From positions 186,001-250,000 of the forward strand of contig JAJUBI010000002.1 of the NCBI GenBank assembly GCA_022419385.1: 64,000 bases of DNA. The letters run 5' to 3'. The notes beneath the pieces are model-generated. The model was given only the letters and a program-made list of their open reading frames with translations, was not told where the DNA came from and did no database searches. Source of the DNA: Paraconiothyrium sp. Pb-2020 (Eukaryota; Ascomycota; Dothideomycetes; Pleosporales; Didymosphaeriaceae). A program made the position numbers and the translations under genes. How positions within the stretch are numbered: the stretch's first letter is position 1; every line of letters starts with the position of its first letter. Shown piece by piece: positions 1-9,609 of the stretch.

Positions 1-1243
1 CTACTATCTCTTCCACCAGAGCTGCATCAGAAGACCCTGACGTGGGCACTTTCAACTCGCCTGACAGAGAGATCTGCGAAACCTGACCATCGTCGTCGAC
101 CGTGTTGAGGACTTCCTTCTTTTTCTGGGGATTCGCGATCAACTCCGCTTTGGCGTAAGCTTCTGCTTTCCTTATTTGCTCCTGAAGTGTTCCTCCTTTA
201 CTAGCAATCATTCTAGCCGCATGTCTCTTCCACTCGGCGCGTAACCTACTGCGGAACTTGTTCGCCGTTGCGACCAACTCCTGCTGTTTTTCGATCCACG
301 GGGGCACAATTTCTTGCTTCTGAATCATCTTGTTCAAAAAGTACTCCGTGGTGTCTATGAACGGACTTGAAGCATTATAGTCGCGCTCCACCTGTTTTCC
401 ACGATTGGGCAAGTTCTTGAATTGGCCTCGCGCAATTGCATCTTCAATACGCTCGTTTGCCAGGGCGGTCAGTCCTCGGATGGTGCCTGGTACAACGGCG
501 CGTGCGTTGGGCGAGAAACGATCTTTCAGCTCCTGAAAGCGTTTCTGCCGCTCTTGCTCATCAATTTCAGAGTCCTTCAAGCTCGAATATAGACCACTTC
601 TATCCCGCGCATTCGCTAACCTCACCCCTTGGCCTGCCTTGCTCTTTCGTCCCGTGTCTACGGTCCGCGGTAACTGTACCACCGAGCCAGCCTTCCCTCC
701 ACCCCTGACCTTGAGCGGCTTATGGGCGTCATTGAGCATGCGCAAGCTCGCATCGTGTATACTTTCGGTTCCAGACCATGGATCCCCAGTCGCGATGTCG
801 CGTGTGTGCCGGCCGGCGGTAGATGGAAGCTCCGCTTCGGCGAAGGCATTGCGGTGGTCGGCGCGAAAGTTTGCGGAAGCTATGCGCTCCTCCAGCTGTC
901 TTTTGAGGTCTTCGCTGAACCCAGCTTCGGAAACGGTCTTTTGTGCGCTGCGACCACCTGTTTCTAAAGCTTCATCGCTCATGTCGCGTAGTCTTCGCGT
1001 CATGGCGCCTTCATCCTTGGCTTGTGAACCTGGAGTTTGTCCATTGTGATCCACCATCCCATTATCAGTCGCTTTGTACTCTTCTCCATCGTCCTTCCGT
1101 TGCGCAGCTGATTCTGCATATCGTCGTACCGATGCGGGAGCAATGCGGCGGATTGGGATCGAAGCTTGGGCGGCAAATCCAGGGCGCTTCGCCCGCACAC
1201 AGCGAGCACAGATATGAGGTGACAATGACGCGGTCGAGGGCAT
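1..1243 (-). CDS. DUF1992 (DNAJC28-like) protein, 3' end cut off by the window
   Basis: The frame is open from an ATG at 1243-1241 down to base 1, so the C-terminus lies outside the window. The first ~45 residues are rich in Arg, Ala and Ser and lack acidic residues (starts MPSTASLSPHICARC), which fits a mitochondrial presequence. A conserved block at about 470-230 contains IEDAIARGQFKNLPNRGK followed by TTEYFLNKMIQKQEIVPPW, the signature of the DUF1992 domain of DnaJ homologue subfamily C member 28. The J-domain itself is absent, as in other fungal members. The family is mitochondrial and its biochemical role is poorly known. I preferred this ATG to one at 1403 because the 1403 frame loses coding character and hits a stop at 1065, while this one runs into the conserved domain. 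Family call is firm; exact start is likely. Confidence 0.85.
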   Translation of the reverse strand, partial: MPSTASLSPHICARCVRAKRPGFAAQASIPIRRIAPASVRRYAESAAQRKDDGEEYKATDNGMVDHNGQTPGSQAKDEGAMTRRLRDMSDEALETGGRSAQKTVSEAGFSEDLKRQLEERIASANFRADHRNAFAEAELPSTAGRHTRDIATGDPWSGTESIHDASLRMLNDAHKPLKVRGGGKAGSVVQLPRTVDTGRKSKAGQGVRLANARDRSGLYSSLKDSEIDEQERQKRFQELKDRFSPNARAVVPGTIRGLTALANERIEDAIARGQFKNLPNRGKQVERDYNASSPFIDTTEYFLNKMIQKQEIVPPWIEKQQELVATANKFRSRLRAEWKRHAARMIASKGGTLQEQIRKAEAYAKAELIANPQKKKEVLNTVDDDGQVSQISLSGELKVPTSGSSDAALVEEIV

Positions 1244-2649
1244 CTAGGACCGTAATTCTAGCCGGCAGTGGATTGTTATAAAGGAAGTCTGGTCCAGTCA
1301 ACAGCAGGGCGAGGTGGGAATTCCTATGGACGTCATCATGGTGACGGAGATAACGGGGAAGGATGCAGTGCCAAGCACCGAACTTGTTCGTCTGAACAAT
1401 CATGACACTTTCCCTCGATCATCCCTACATGGTGATTTTTTGTGTTGATTATTCGAATCTCATCATGTATGAATGGTTGCAATAAAGCGGAATCGAACTC
1501 GGCACATTTCCTCGATTCAACACACCTGCCTCAGTCCCAAATCTTCCACGTCTCTCAAGCCCTACGTCGGACCGTGCAACCTGCCAGCCAGCCCAATACA
1601 CCATTACACCATTCAGATCCATGTCTCATATCTCCCGAAACCAAGGATCTGTTTTCCCAAGATGGACATCTGAAGCGACAGAGGCCGAGCTTTCTGTCAA
1701 TGTAGATGGCACGTGCTGCATGCTACCCAGAAAGTGCCTCATGCTTGATGTGGCGGTCGATAAGTGAGACGGTGGAAGAACCACGGAGCATGAACTATGC
1801 GTGCAGTTGCATGCATTATCGTGTGCGACTGTTCCGTTGAAGCCTGGCTGAAACCCAGGCCTTAGACGTTGTCATGAACGAGAGGGGCCGAACCCAACAA
1901 AACACGGGCTAGATTACCAAACAAGATACGAGGTCTTGAAGTCTACCAAGCCTCCGTCGTGTACTTCAAAGCGGGCACAGAAGGTAGGATATGACCTATA
2001 CTCAAATAAATTGCCACACGCAAGCCCGTCCTCCATTCTACGCCGGTAGTCCTTCATTGATGCCAAGTTGAAGCAACAGGTTGCGGAAAATCTTAATCCA
2101 ACTAACTTGAAGACTCGTCACGCATAAGAATATGGTCGAAGTATTCACAGTCGTGATTCTATCCTATGGAGTTAGGTGTAAGAAAGTCAGCCATACGTCA
2201 ACATTCACCATACAATCAGCATCATCTCTCGCAATACCGTAGGAACTTGCAGATACCGGACGAGCTCAAGTAGTATGGGCCAGTAAGAGGTTGTGAATCC
2301 CACTTTTATTGCCGTGTATCGTGATTGGATTGGCTCAGGTCCGTATTAGTACGTCCGGTAACTGCAAGTTTCTACGGTATCTCATTCTGAACCCTAGGCA
2401 CAAATCTACTGTGATCCAACAGAAGATATGCTACGAGTCTGGCTTGGACGCGTGGACAGCCGCACTAATGTGATTGGCGTAGAGTGGAAGGCTGAATCTG
2501 AATACGAGCAATGCGACATGATTGTGGAGGCTTAGTGCTTGACTGCCCATCGACTGCAATATGAACATCCAACATACAATGACCAACGAATTGTTCGGTT
2601 ACCGGTTAATTGTTCAAAAGCCTGCTTTCGGCAGTTAGTACGATCCATC
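1244..2649. other. intergenic, with one inverted-repeat element
   Basis: No convincing coding region. Divergent promoters for the DUF1992 gene (left) and the uncharacterised gene (right) should lie here. The only structure I see is the inverted repeat at 2234-2380, listed separately. A GTTCGATTC-like string near 1483-1500 on the minus strand lacks a tRNA A box. Confidence 0.6.
2234..2380. repeat. 147-bp foldback element with 29-bp terminal inverted repeats
   Basis: Arms at 2234-2262 and 2352-2380 are inverted copies of each other with two mismatches in 29 bp (each arm begins at its outer end with ATACCGTAG and ends inward with ACCGGACG). Weaker inverted similarity continues inward for about 15 bp. 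No open frame fits inside. The size and shape resemble a MITE or the remnant of a DNA transposon. I could not identify a clean target-site duplication. Confidence 0.55.
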
Positions 2650-3888
2650 ATGTCGAAGCTTGGTGCGAGCTCACAAGTTGTCGTCGAAGAAAAAGGATCA
2701 GCAACTGCCGAAATGCAGAAGGATCCTGAAGTGCAGATTGCTCGTTTGGGAGCCGAAAATGAAGTATACGACGGGAGTGACCATTGCACGACGTACCATG
2801 TGTATCCTAACAAAGACAAACGGCACAAACGCATCACGACCGCTGTGGATATCAAAAGGGAAAGCCCACTCAGTCGCGAAGGACGCAAGGCTCGCAAAGA
2901 GAGGAAACATCGCAAGGCAAAGCAGAAGCACAATGTCAGTACAGATGGATCAGACAATATAGTGAGAGAGCAAGACGACGAGGGACACGACGCTTATTAC
3001 GTCCACTCACCCTACCTCTCCTTCTCCAGTCCCCCGCAAGTTTTATACATCGGCAGTACCAACCACATGCCCTCGATCCCCGCGGTTTTGATACATCCGA
3101 GCTTCCTCTGGAGGGGATATAAACTGCAGTACGGAAAGTCCCTCGCTGAAACCGGCGTTCTCGACCCTCGCGGCGTTGTATCTTGGGCGCATAACGGAGG
3201 CTCCACTTCCGACCTCAAGCGCATTCCCACATCTCTGCAGGGCTACAAAGTGCGCACGTGGCGGCTCTGGGGCGAGTGCGGAAAGAAGTACGTGCATGAG
3301 GTAAACGCGAAGCGCAAGGCTGGAATTACAGACTGGCAGGATCCTGACGTACTAGAAATTGGGCCTGTAGTGACGGAGAAGCCGGTACGGCCGGTGCAAG
3401 CAGAAGGTGTGGTATACTTGAACTGGGACCAGCCCTTCTCAACGAGGACGCGGGAGTATCGGTGGAGATATGGTGGGCTCGAGTTTCATTGGAAAGGCAC
3501 CGGTAGAACGGAGAAGACGGGGTTGTGGGGGTGGTTTGTCAAGTTCAGTCACTTGAAGCTAGTTGCAATGCTTCCGGAAATAATCATTGGGAACAGCGCG
3601 CAGACGGAAGTGTGCCTTGCTAGGTACACATGCTCTGTCTCGAGGAAAAAGAGTGGGCGCCTCGAAATTTACGACGAGCGCCTTTTGCGCTTATACGAGG
3701 GATATGTGCGAGATCAGAAGAATATGTACCCTGCGGAGGATGAAAAGACGAGGGTCAAGGCACTGAAGGTCACGATGCTGTATGCGCTGGTGATTGCTAC
3801 TGCGGTATGCATGGTCTCATCTGAGAAGGCAAAGCGCGAGGCTGTCGGGAAGTGCATAAAGGAAGCTGCTCAAAATGCGGGAGGTTAA
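2650..3888 (+). CDS. uncharacterised ascomycete protein with a C-terminal hydrophobic segment
   Basis: Single-exon frame of 412 codons. The frame is open upstream of 2650, but the first ATG is at 2650 (start MSKLG). The N-terminal third is highly charged, with a Lys/Arg-rich stretch (around KARKERKHRKAKQKH) that could be a nuclear or RNA/lipid-binding basic patch. The middle is rich in aromatic residues, including YRWRYGGLEFHWKGTG, a Trp-rich pattern seen in several fungal hypothetical proteins. The last ~40 residues contain one hydrophobic segment (VTMLYALVIATAVCMV) that could be a membrane anchor, followed by a basic/polar tail. I do not recognise a named domain and assign no function. Confidence 0.65.
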   Translation: MSKLGASSQVVVEEKGSATAEMQKDPEVQIARLGAENEVYDGSDHCTTYHVYPNKDKRHKRITTAVDIKRESPLSREGRKARKERKHRKAKQKHNVSTDGSDNIVREQDDEGHDAYYVHSPYLSFSSPPQVLYIGSTNHMPSIPAVLIHPSFLWRGYKLQYGKSLAETGVLDPRGVVSWAHNGGSTSDLKRIPTSLQGYKVRTWRLWGECGKKYVHEVNAKRKAGITDWQDPDVLEIGPVVTEKPVRPVQAEGVVYLNWDQPFSTRTREYRWRYGGLEFHWKGTGRTEKTGLWGWFVKFSHLKLVAMLPEIIIGNSAQTEVCLARYTCSVSRKKSGRLEIYDERLLRLYEGYVRDQKNMYPAEDEKTRVKALKVTMLYALVIATAVCMVSSEKAKREAVGKCIKEAAQNAGG

Positions 3889-4096
3889 TATCGATCTCTA
3901 TTCGAATCCAGTGGAGTCTAGTATGGTTCAAGCTTATGAAATTACATTTTTCTTGGCTTGCTACTTTCGGGCTCCATCTCCATCTATTTCCAAGGGCTAA
4001 TGAACATGCCGATGTGAACTACGGGTTTTGAGGGACCATATCTGCTGGAGCTAGGTTCTGTTTGATACCATGGTCTCTGCCTATCATCTGCTATCC

Positions 4097-5680
4097 CTAT
4101 GTGATATGAAAGACTCCAAGTTGGATCTGTGATTCAAATGGAGTGAAGTCGCATACCCGCGTCATCTGCCATTGATGTGTATCGTACGGCACTTCCGGCA
4201 CGGGACCGAATGCCTCAAGTGGTATCGACCAGAAACCTATGGCATTTTGCTTCTTCGAGAACTCAAGACTCTCCTCGGTATCAGGGTTCTTGAGGTCTGG
4301 GTAATGCAGATTGAACAGTCCCCACTTTTTCCACAAGCTGCTCGCTAGTGTCTCCTCTTGCTGTCGAAACCAACGTGCTTGGGATGTAGTCGCAATTTCA
4401 AGACTCTCGTTGGCATCAGTCATCGCGATGAGCATGCGCATCTTATCCGTTGAGGTCGGTGGGACATTATAAGCTTCTTCGAACATGCGCCAGGCGCGGA
4501 TGAGGCTACGTGGGTCCCAGCCACAGTCGACCAGATCTAGGTAGCGAGAGATAGGTCGAGGGTCGGCCGGTAAGATGGAATAAGAGGCAGTGCTTGACCA
4601 CAAAGGGTAGGCTCTGTTGAAGCGGACCATCTCTGTCTGACGAACTTGATTGAAGAGGAAATGGTTCTGCAAGCTAGAGAACATCAGGCGGTACTTCGCG
4701 GGGAAGAGATGAATTAGGTTCACACTCTCTAGGCTCTTTAGAGTAAAAGTCAAAGAAGCTCGAGCGCGACTATGGAGATTGGATAGACCTAGAGCGTATG
4801 CATCAGCAAGATTCATGTTAATTATCAGTCAATAGCTGAAGTACACTTGATGGTAAGGAACACAAATAGACTTACGTATAGGTAAATGCATACAAGACGG
4901 CGAGTCGCCGCTCACGATAGCCATGTGGAGGATTCCTTTGTTGTTTGGATCATACGCCAGCGCATCATGTACGAAGTGGGCAAAATACGGCTCGTCCTCG
5001 TTGCGCTCGACAGTGATGAGAACAGTATCTCTTTCCGGGCAGAACCGTAAGCATGGCGGGGCGGATCCTGCTATATATGGTGCTAAGTTTCCTCCGCGTG
5101 ATTTTCGGCGTAGTTCGTGGGAAATAGGGACACCCACACGATATACTCGATTAGCGACTTTGTTCGCCTCACGGTTTACATACAGCAGGGGCGAGTTGAT
5201 GCTCGTCGAGCGTAGACGCAAATGGTAGCTGGCATCGCTGACAATGTTCCCTATATCATTCTCTCTATCGTATGGCGGGCGATTGGGGTCCTTGTTTTGA
5301 GCTTTTTCAGAGGAAAGTGTGGATGTTTCCGCCAGGGTTCTTCCAACTACCGTCACCTTCAGGATTCGTTGTTGTGGGAGGCTAAACTCCCAGATGTACT
5401 CTCGCAGTTCAAGCGGTAGCTCTTGAAATCGGGGAAACGATCCCGGTCTCGCAGTAGCCCGTACGAATGAATCATTCAAGAACTCGAAGTCTGTCGAAGT
5501 ATCGGACGAGCTTATTCCGCTGGCTTCACCGCCTGTTGGCGCTTCGCTTCGCTTCTCCCAGGGTGGCCGCCTTCCAGATGTTGCTGCCTCATTGTTGCTT
5601 TCCCACGGAGGCCGCGAAGATAATCCGGCTGGTGGTGCTTTGCTTTCTTTTTCCCAGGGTGGTCGCAAACGTGTGGCCAT
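4097..5680 (-). CDS. 2EXR-domain protein with N-terminal RPPWE repeats
   Basis: Two exons, 5680-4876 and 4788-4097, give 498 residues. The 87-nt intron has donor GTAAGT and acceptor CTCTAG, the only nearby combination that keeps frame. A 2EXR-type motif begins near residue 83 (FQELPLELREYIWEFSLP), the hallmark of a large ascomycete family of unknown biochemical role. The N-terminus carries three copies of RPPWE(K/S) at residues 6, 23 and 38 in a Ser/Gly/Ala-rich linker. The C-terminal half is helical-looking, without a known motif. No signal peptide. The family call is firm; the function is unknown. Confidence 0.8.
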
Positions 5681-5944
5681 AGTCAGTATGGAATCAACAA
5701 CTGTAATCGATTCTGGTGAGAGCGGTCTTTTGGATTTCTAGGATGAAGCGAAGCTTCTCGTGTCGAACTGTTTGATGGAGCGCGCAAGTTGAAAGTAATT
5801 TCGTTGATTACTGAAAATTGAGTCGGGTTTCTACATCGTGGTATGCGGACAACCAGGCAAACTTACGCCACGTGACGCGTACAGGGGTATGCCATGCGCC
5901 TGCCAATCAGCGGACGCAGCGCACAGTACCTAACCTGAAATAGC

Positions 5945-5994
5945 CTCGCTTAACAGGGTAGTCCTGCGGCTTTCGAGGCCGCAACGCTGTTGAG
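5945..5994. repeat. possible nested stem-loop
   Basis: An inner stem TGCGGC/GCCGCA encloses a 7-nt loop. Flanking sequences CTC..AACAG and CTGTTGAG can pair as an outer stem with a bulge. It sits in the 5' region upstream of the 2EXR gene. It may be chance. Confidence 0.25.
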
Positions 5995-6526
5995 GGAATA
6001 CAACGATACTTGGATCCCAAATGGTAGGGCACAGGGCCAGTCCCGCGAGCAGCAACACGGAGAGGCGCATACGCATAGGGTGTAAGCTTATCCGGAGAGC
6101 GCCTTCTCACCCGGCCACGCCCAACAAAGCTTATTGCGACGAACAGATCAGGTGTGCAATTCGAAACTGTAAATTACGCACAGCCCACGCAGGTCCATGT
6201 GAATAGAATGCTGCGAGCTGCGTTCCTGAGTTTCCGGAGGTCACTGTGCGTGCATGGTTCGCAAAAGTTCGAGGATTATCAAAGGGTCACGAACATTTGA
6301 AACGAGGACCGACTGATGTGGGTTCTCGGATGATCATTAGACGCACGCTCAGTGCTCATGAGGTGTAATTGCAAGTACAGGTGTTGTGAAGCGTCGTTCC
6401 TTATGCGCATTGCACGGTGTCGAATTACCTCTTTACTTGGCTGCGTAGATACATCTCGTTCAAGCGTGGCCCCCAGTACGGCATTCGATCGGGACTACCT
6501 AGGTACTCAGCCCCACGGCCACCCCA

Positions 6527-6548
6527 GGTGTTCCGTACCGGGAACACC
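6527..6548. repeat. 8-bp inverted repeat with 6-bp spacer
   Basis: GGTGTTCC (6527-6534) and GGAACACC (6541-6548) form a perfect palindrome with a 6-nt gap, about 310 bp upstream of the first toxin-like gene. The shape is that of a dimeric transcription-factor site, but I know no matching fungal regulator. Confidence 0.3.
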
Positions 6549-6858
6549 ACATATCGTATTGCAGCACCGGGAAGTCTGGGCCAGCGTTCAGGGACTCCGA
6601 GTCAGATGTCAGCACGGAACAAGAAATATGTGAAGCATATGGTAGACTGGAAAAATGTATATAGCTCTTGGAGCCCACTGCGTAACACAACTACGCCTCA
6701 CACTCTTTTTCAAACAGACCTTCGCTTTCCACGTTCGTTACCACCGGATCAACAATTTCTTTCCTGCGGCCTGGAGCTGTCCAATTTATCGAATCTAGAA
6801 TCATATCCAACGAATCCTTCTTTTTTTGTCACATTTTCTTCGGAGCGATCAAGCCAAC

Positions 6859-8050
6859 ATGAAGATGCAGCTTGGGAAACTTGCTGCCTATGTCGTTGCA
6901 GCGGGGCTGCTTACGACAGGCTTCTCTGCACCTGTAGCAGACGATGAGTAGGGGATATTCCGATCGTTTACAAGGATGACTCTAATTTTTGGACACCAGT
7001 GTTGCGTCGACTTCTCATGACGATAAGAGGTCCGTTGAAGAAGGTGTATCCTTCCTCCATCGACCCGGCCCTTTGGCTGCGAGGGACTTGCACCACACGA
7101 ATGTCGGTGCTGTCGAAGTGAAGCCTACGTTGCCGCGTTCTGAACCCGCGTTGTCCAAGCGCAGAGGCTCTAGGGGTTCATCCAGTGGTTCATCCAGACG
7201 GGTCAAGTCCGTTTCTTCCAGGAGGAAGAAGACCACGAAGACTCCTAAGAAGAAGACACCCACGCATAAAACCCCCACGAAGAAGAAGCCTGGCAAGGGA
7301 ACGACCAAGAAGCCCAAGAAGTGCCCCGCGAAGGCTCCAAAGACATGTGCCAAGAACCAAAAGGACGCAAAGGGCTGTTGCAAAGTGTCACAGTGCCCAA
7401 AGAATGCTCCCAAGAAATGTACGAAGAAAGAGAAGGACCCGAAGACAGGTTGTTGCAAGGTATCGGAGAAGCTTGAGTTCACCAAGTACCCGAAGGGCAA
7501 ACAAAGCTGGACTCCGCCGAAGGTGAAGAAGCCCGCTGCGGGACGTCGATCGGTGGTTGGCTCCGGCGAGCCGACAGTCATCAAACCCGAGGCCAGGGCT
7601 CTTGACATAGAAAAACGCACCTCACACTCAGTCGCAGAAGGCAAAACCGTGCAAGCAGGAGCTGCAGACTCCTTGAAAACTTGGCATGTGATCAACTGCA
7701 TCGCCATTTCCGCATACGATAGTGCAACAGGCAAGAAGGCTATGGCGCACATCAACGCTGTAAGCGCTACCGGTAAGGAGTATGATGATCAGTTCAAAGA
7801 ATTCGCCGATATTGTCTATGCATGCGGTGGAGGGTCCGAGGTCTGGGTTCGATTGCCACATAGCACTGCTATCCCGGAGGACAAGAAAGAGTTGAAGCCC
7901 AAACAGAAGGAGTTCGAGAATGACATCAAGCAATGGGTGGGCTGGATGAAGAATTCTCCAGGACCAAAGATCAAGGTCTTTGAGAGACCAGCAACGAAGA
8001 GAGAGGGAGACATGGTGATGCATGAGGAAGGAGATGTTTCAGTCGAGTAA
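6859..8050 (+). CDS. secreted Lys-rich, Cys-repeat protein with CheD/CNF-like deamidase-type domain
   Basis: Two exons, 6859-6947 and 7000-8050 (379 residues). The 52-nt intron (GTAGGG...CACCAG) joins a short signal-peptide exon to the main frame. The hydrophobic leader ends near residue 24 (SAP). A very basic Ser/Lys/Thr/Pro stretch of TPKKK/THKTPTKKK type follows, around residues 85-135. Next come two ~24-residue repeats, each with CP..APK.C and ending in CCKVS. The C-terminal domain contains Thr257, Cys263 (in NCIAISAYD) and His280 (in KAMAHI). Their spacings of 6 and 17 equal those I recall for the Thr-Cys-His triad of the chemoreceptor deamidase CheD, whose fold is shared with the CNF1 glutamine deamidase toxin. 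Secretion is clear, the deamidase assignment is inference, and the substrate is unknown. It lies in tandem with a secreted ADP-ribosyltransferase. Confidence 0.7.
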
Positions 8051-9189
8051 ACTGGAACTGGAGGCGCGAATTCGGTATGGGGCCGCGTTGTGTTGTTTCT
8101 TGTCGCTCGGTGTTTACTAGAGCGAGTCTTTTCGTTCCATGGCCCTGTTATATATCTTCTACACATACAGTTTTGGCGAGCTCTCTTTCGGAGTCCTACT
8201 TGTTTTGCAGGGTTTTTGCTGGAAGCAACGTTATAGTAACATGGAGCCATAGCGACTCTGGAGCATATGAAGGGTGAAAATAACACCATCGTCCTCAGGA
8301 ACGTAAAGAAGGCCTTGGAGGACGATGAAACAGATTTATGATCACTTGTTATTTTCACTGCGAACTTCAACTACTCAACTAGTTCATCGAAGTGGACGGA
8401 TGGCATGCCGGAGTTACCCGGATTCGTCTATTACAAGATCATTTTCCTAGAACGGGTGATCCGGAGAACAATCGATCCGAAGTACCGGGCCCGCGGATGA
8501 AGCACCCACATCTAGCCGAAACGTACCCATCGCGTATAGCGTAAACAACGGACTTTAGCAAGCCAGGAGCTGCCGGTGGCTCACAGATAAATTACTAACA
8601 ACGCAGGGATATGCTCATCTTCAAAGTTGTAATCACGAGCATTATTGAGAACTGGCCAAGGGTGCTCTTGATGGGAATGTCTACCTAGGTGGCGTCGCTG
8701 TACCCAGAGAAGAAGTGCGTATACAAATGATTATCCGGGAAAACAGTGCTTTGAGGTGGAGGTGTGATGGTGCACAGTTTTCATAAAGCCTAGACTAGTC
8801 CGAGCTCGGTTTGATGTAATACATTGCGAGATAGAACCGGATGCGCAGTGTCTTACGGCGCGAATGAGAGGGCATATGTCAGCTTACAACAGCATCAAAC
8901 CAATTACCGGTCAAAGCTTTCTCACGTGTACGACCTAAGCGATGGATTAAACATTTGTCTCGATTGATTCGTGCACGGTTCATTGATGTGAGTCTTAGTG
9001 GAATTTATGGGTTGAAGATCCTCCTGAAGTCCCCCGTTAAGCTGCAAGCAAGGTAAAGTACCCACAGAGATTCTATACGTTCGGAGTTCGCGTCAAAATT
9101 ATGGGAAGATGAGAACTGTTGGTGATTCTCAAGTGGCTGCCAAGAGTCGGATGCGATCGCCCCGTAGAGATAAACACAGACCGTTCGAT
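8051..9189. other. intergenic, nothing recognised
   Basis: This is the 3' flank of the toxin-like gene and of the small minus-strand gene. No coding frame, repeat or RNA gene that I can support. Confidence 0.5.
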
Positions 9190-9609
9190 CTATTCACCGC
9201 TTGCTGTAGATGCTGCTTTCTCCAACTCGCAGCCCATAAAACCTCTGCACAAATTCACAGCGCTTTCCTTTGCCTCCTCCGCAGGTACCTCAAGCGACCC
9301 TACTTCCTTCTCCCAAGTAATCTTCGCAAATTTTGCCAAATCATTGCCCTCGGTCTCGACATTGATCGCGAACTGCTCAGTATCCGTCCAGCTTCTATAC
9401 CAATGGACGGTCGTGTTGCCTTGAGCGTCGGGTTTGTCGGTGATGCACAGCCATTTATCGTCCATATCTCTGGGCCTGAATCCCTCCAGGAGCTTTTCAT
9501 AGTCTGTGCGTTTGATTGTAAGGCCCCATTCCGCTGTAGCCGGGTTCTGGATGGGGTGATAAGTAGGTGTTTTAGCTGGAATATGGCGAGCGCCAGGTGG
9601 TATGGTCAT
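9190..9609 (-). CDS. small conserved-looking protein with RSWT motif, function unknown
   Basis: Single-exon frame of 139 residues with its ATG at 9609. No signal peptide or membrane segment, so probably cytosolic. The core reads KRTDYEKLLEGFRPRDMDD followed by KWLCITD and HWYRSWT. This YE.LL.GF.PRDM..KW...RSWT pattern reminds me of small bacterial hypothetical proteins, an impression from memory that I could not check. It lies between two secreted toxin-like genes on the opposite strand. A role in self-protection is possible but unsupported. Confidence 0.6.
   Translation of the reverse strand: MTIPPGARHIPAKTPTYHPIQNPATAEWGLTIKRTDYEKLLEGFRPRDMDDKWLCITDKPDAQGNTTVHWYRSWTDTEQFAINVETEGNDLAKFAKITWEKEVGSLEVPAEEAKESAVNLCRGFMGCELEKAASTASGE

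Larger units (their letters stand above)
5681..6858. other. intergenic with two small inverted repeats
   Basis: Divergent promoter region between the 2EXR gene and the first toxin-like gene. Open frames here (for example 6417-6947) lack family features, and the longest runs through the true signal-peptide exon in another frame. Possible stem-loops are at 5945-5994 and 6527-6548. Confidence 0.5.

Noticed and set aside
1480..1560. tRNA-like B box (GAGTTCGATTCC) on the minus strand
   Set aside because: No A box or acceptor stem at the right distance, and no cloverleaf can be drawn.
6417..6947. 176-codon frame before the first toxin-like gene
   Set aside because: No family features. Its end overlaps the real signal-peptide exon (6859-6947) in another frame.
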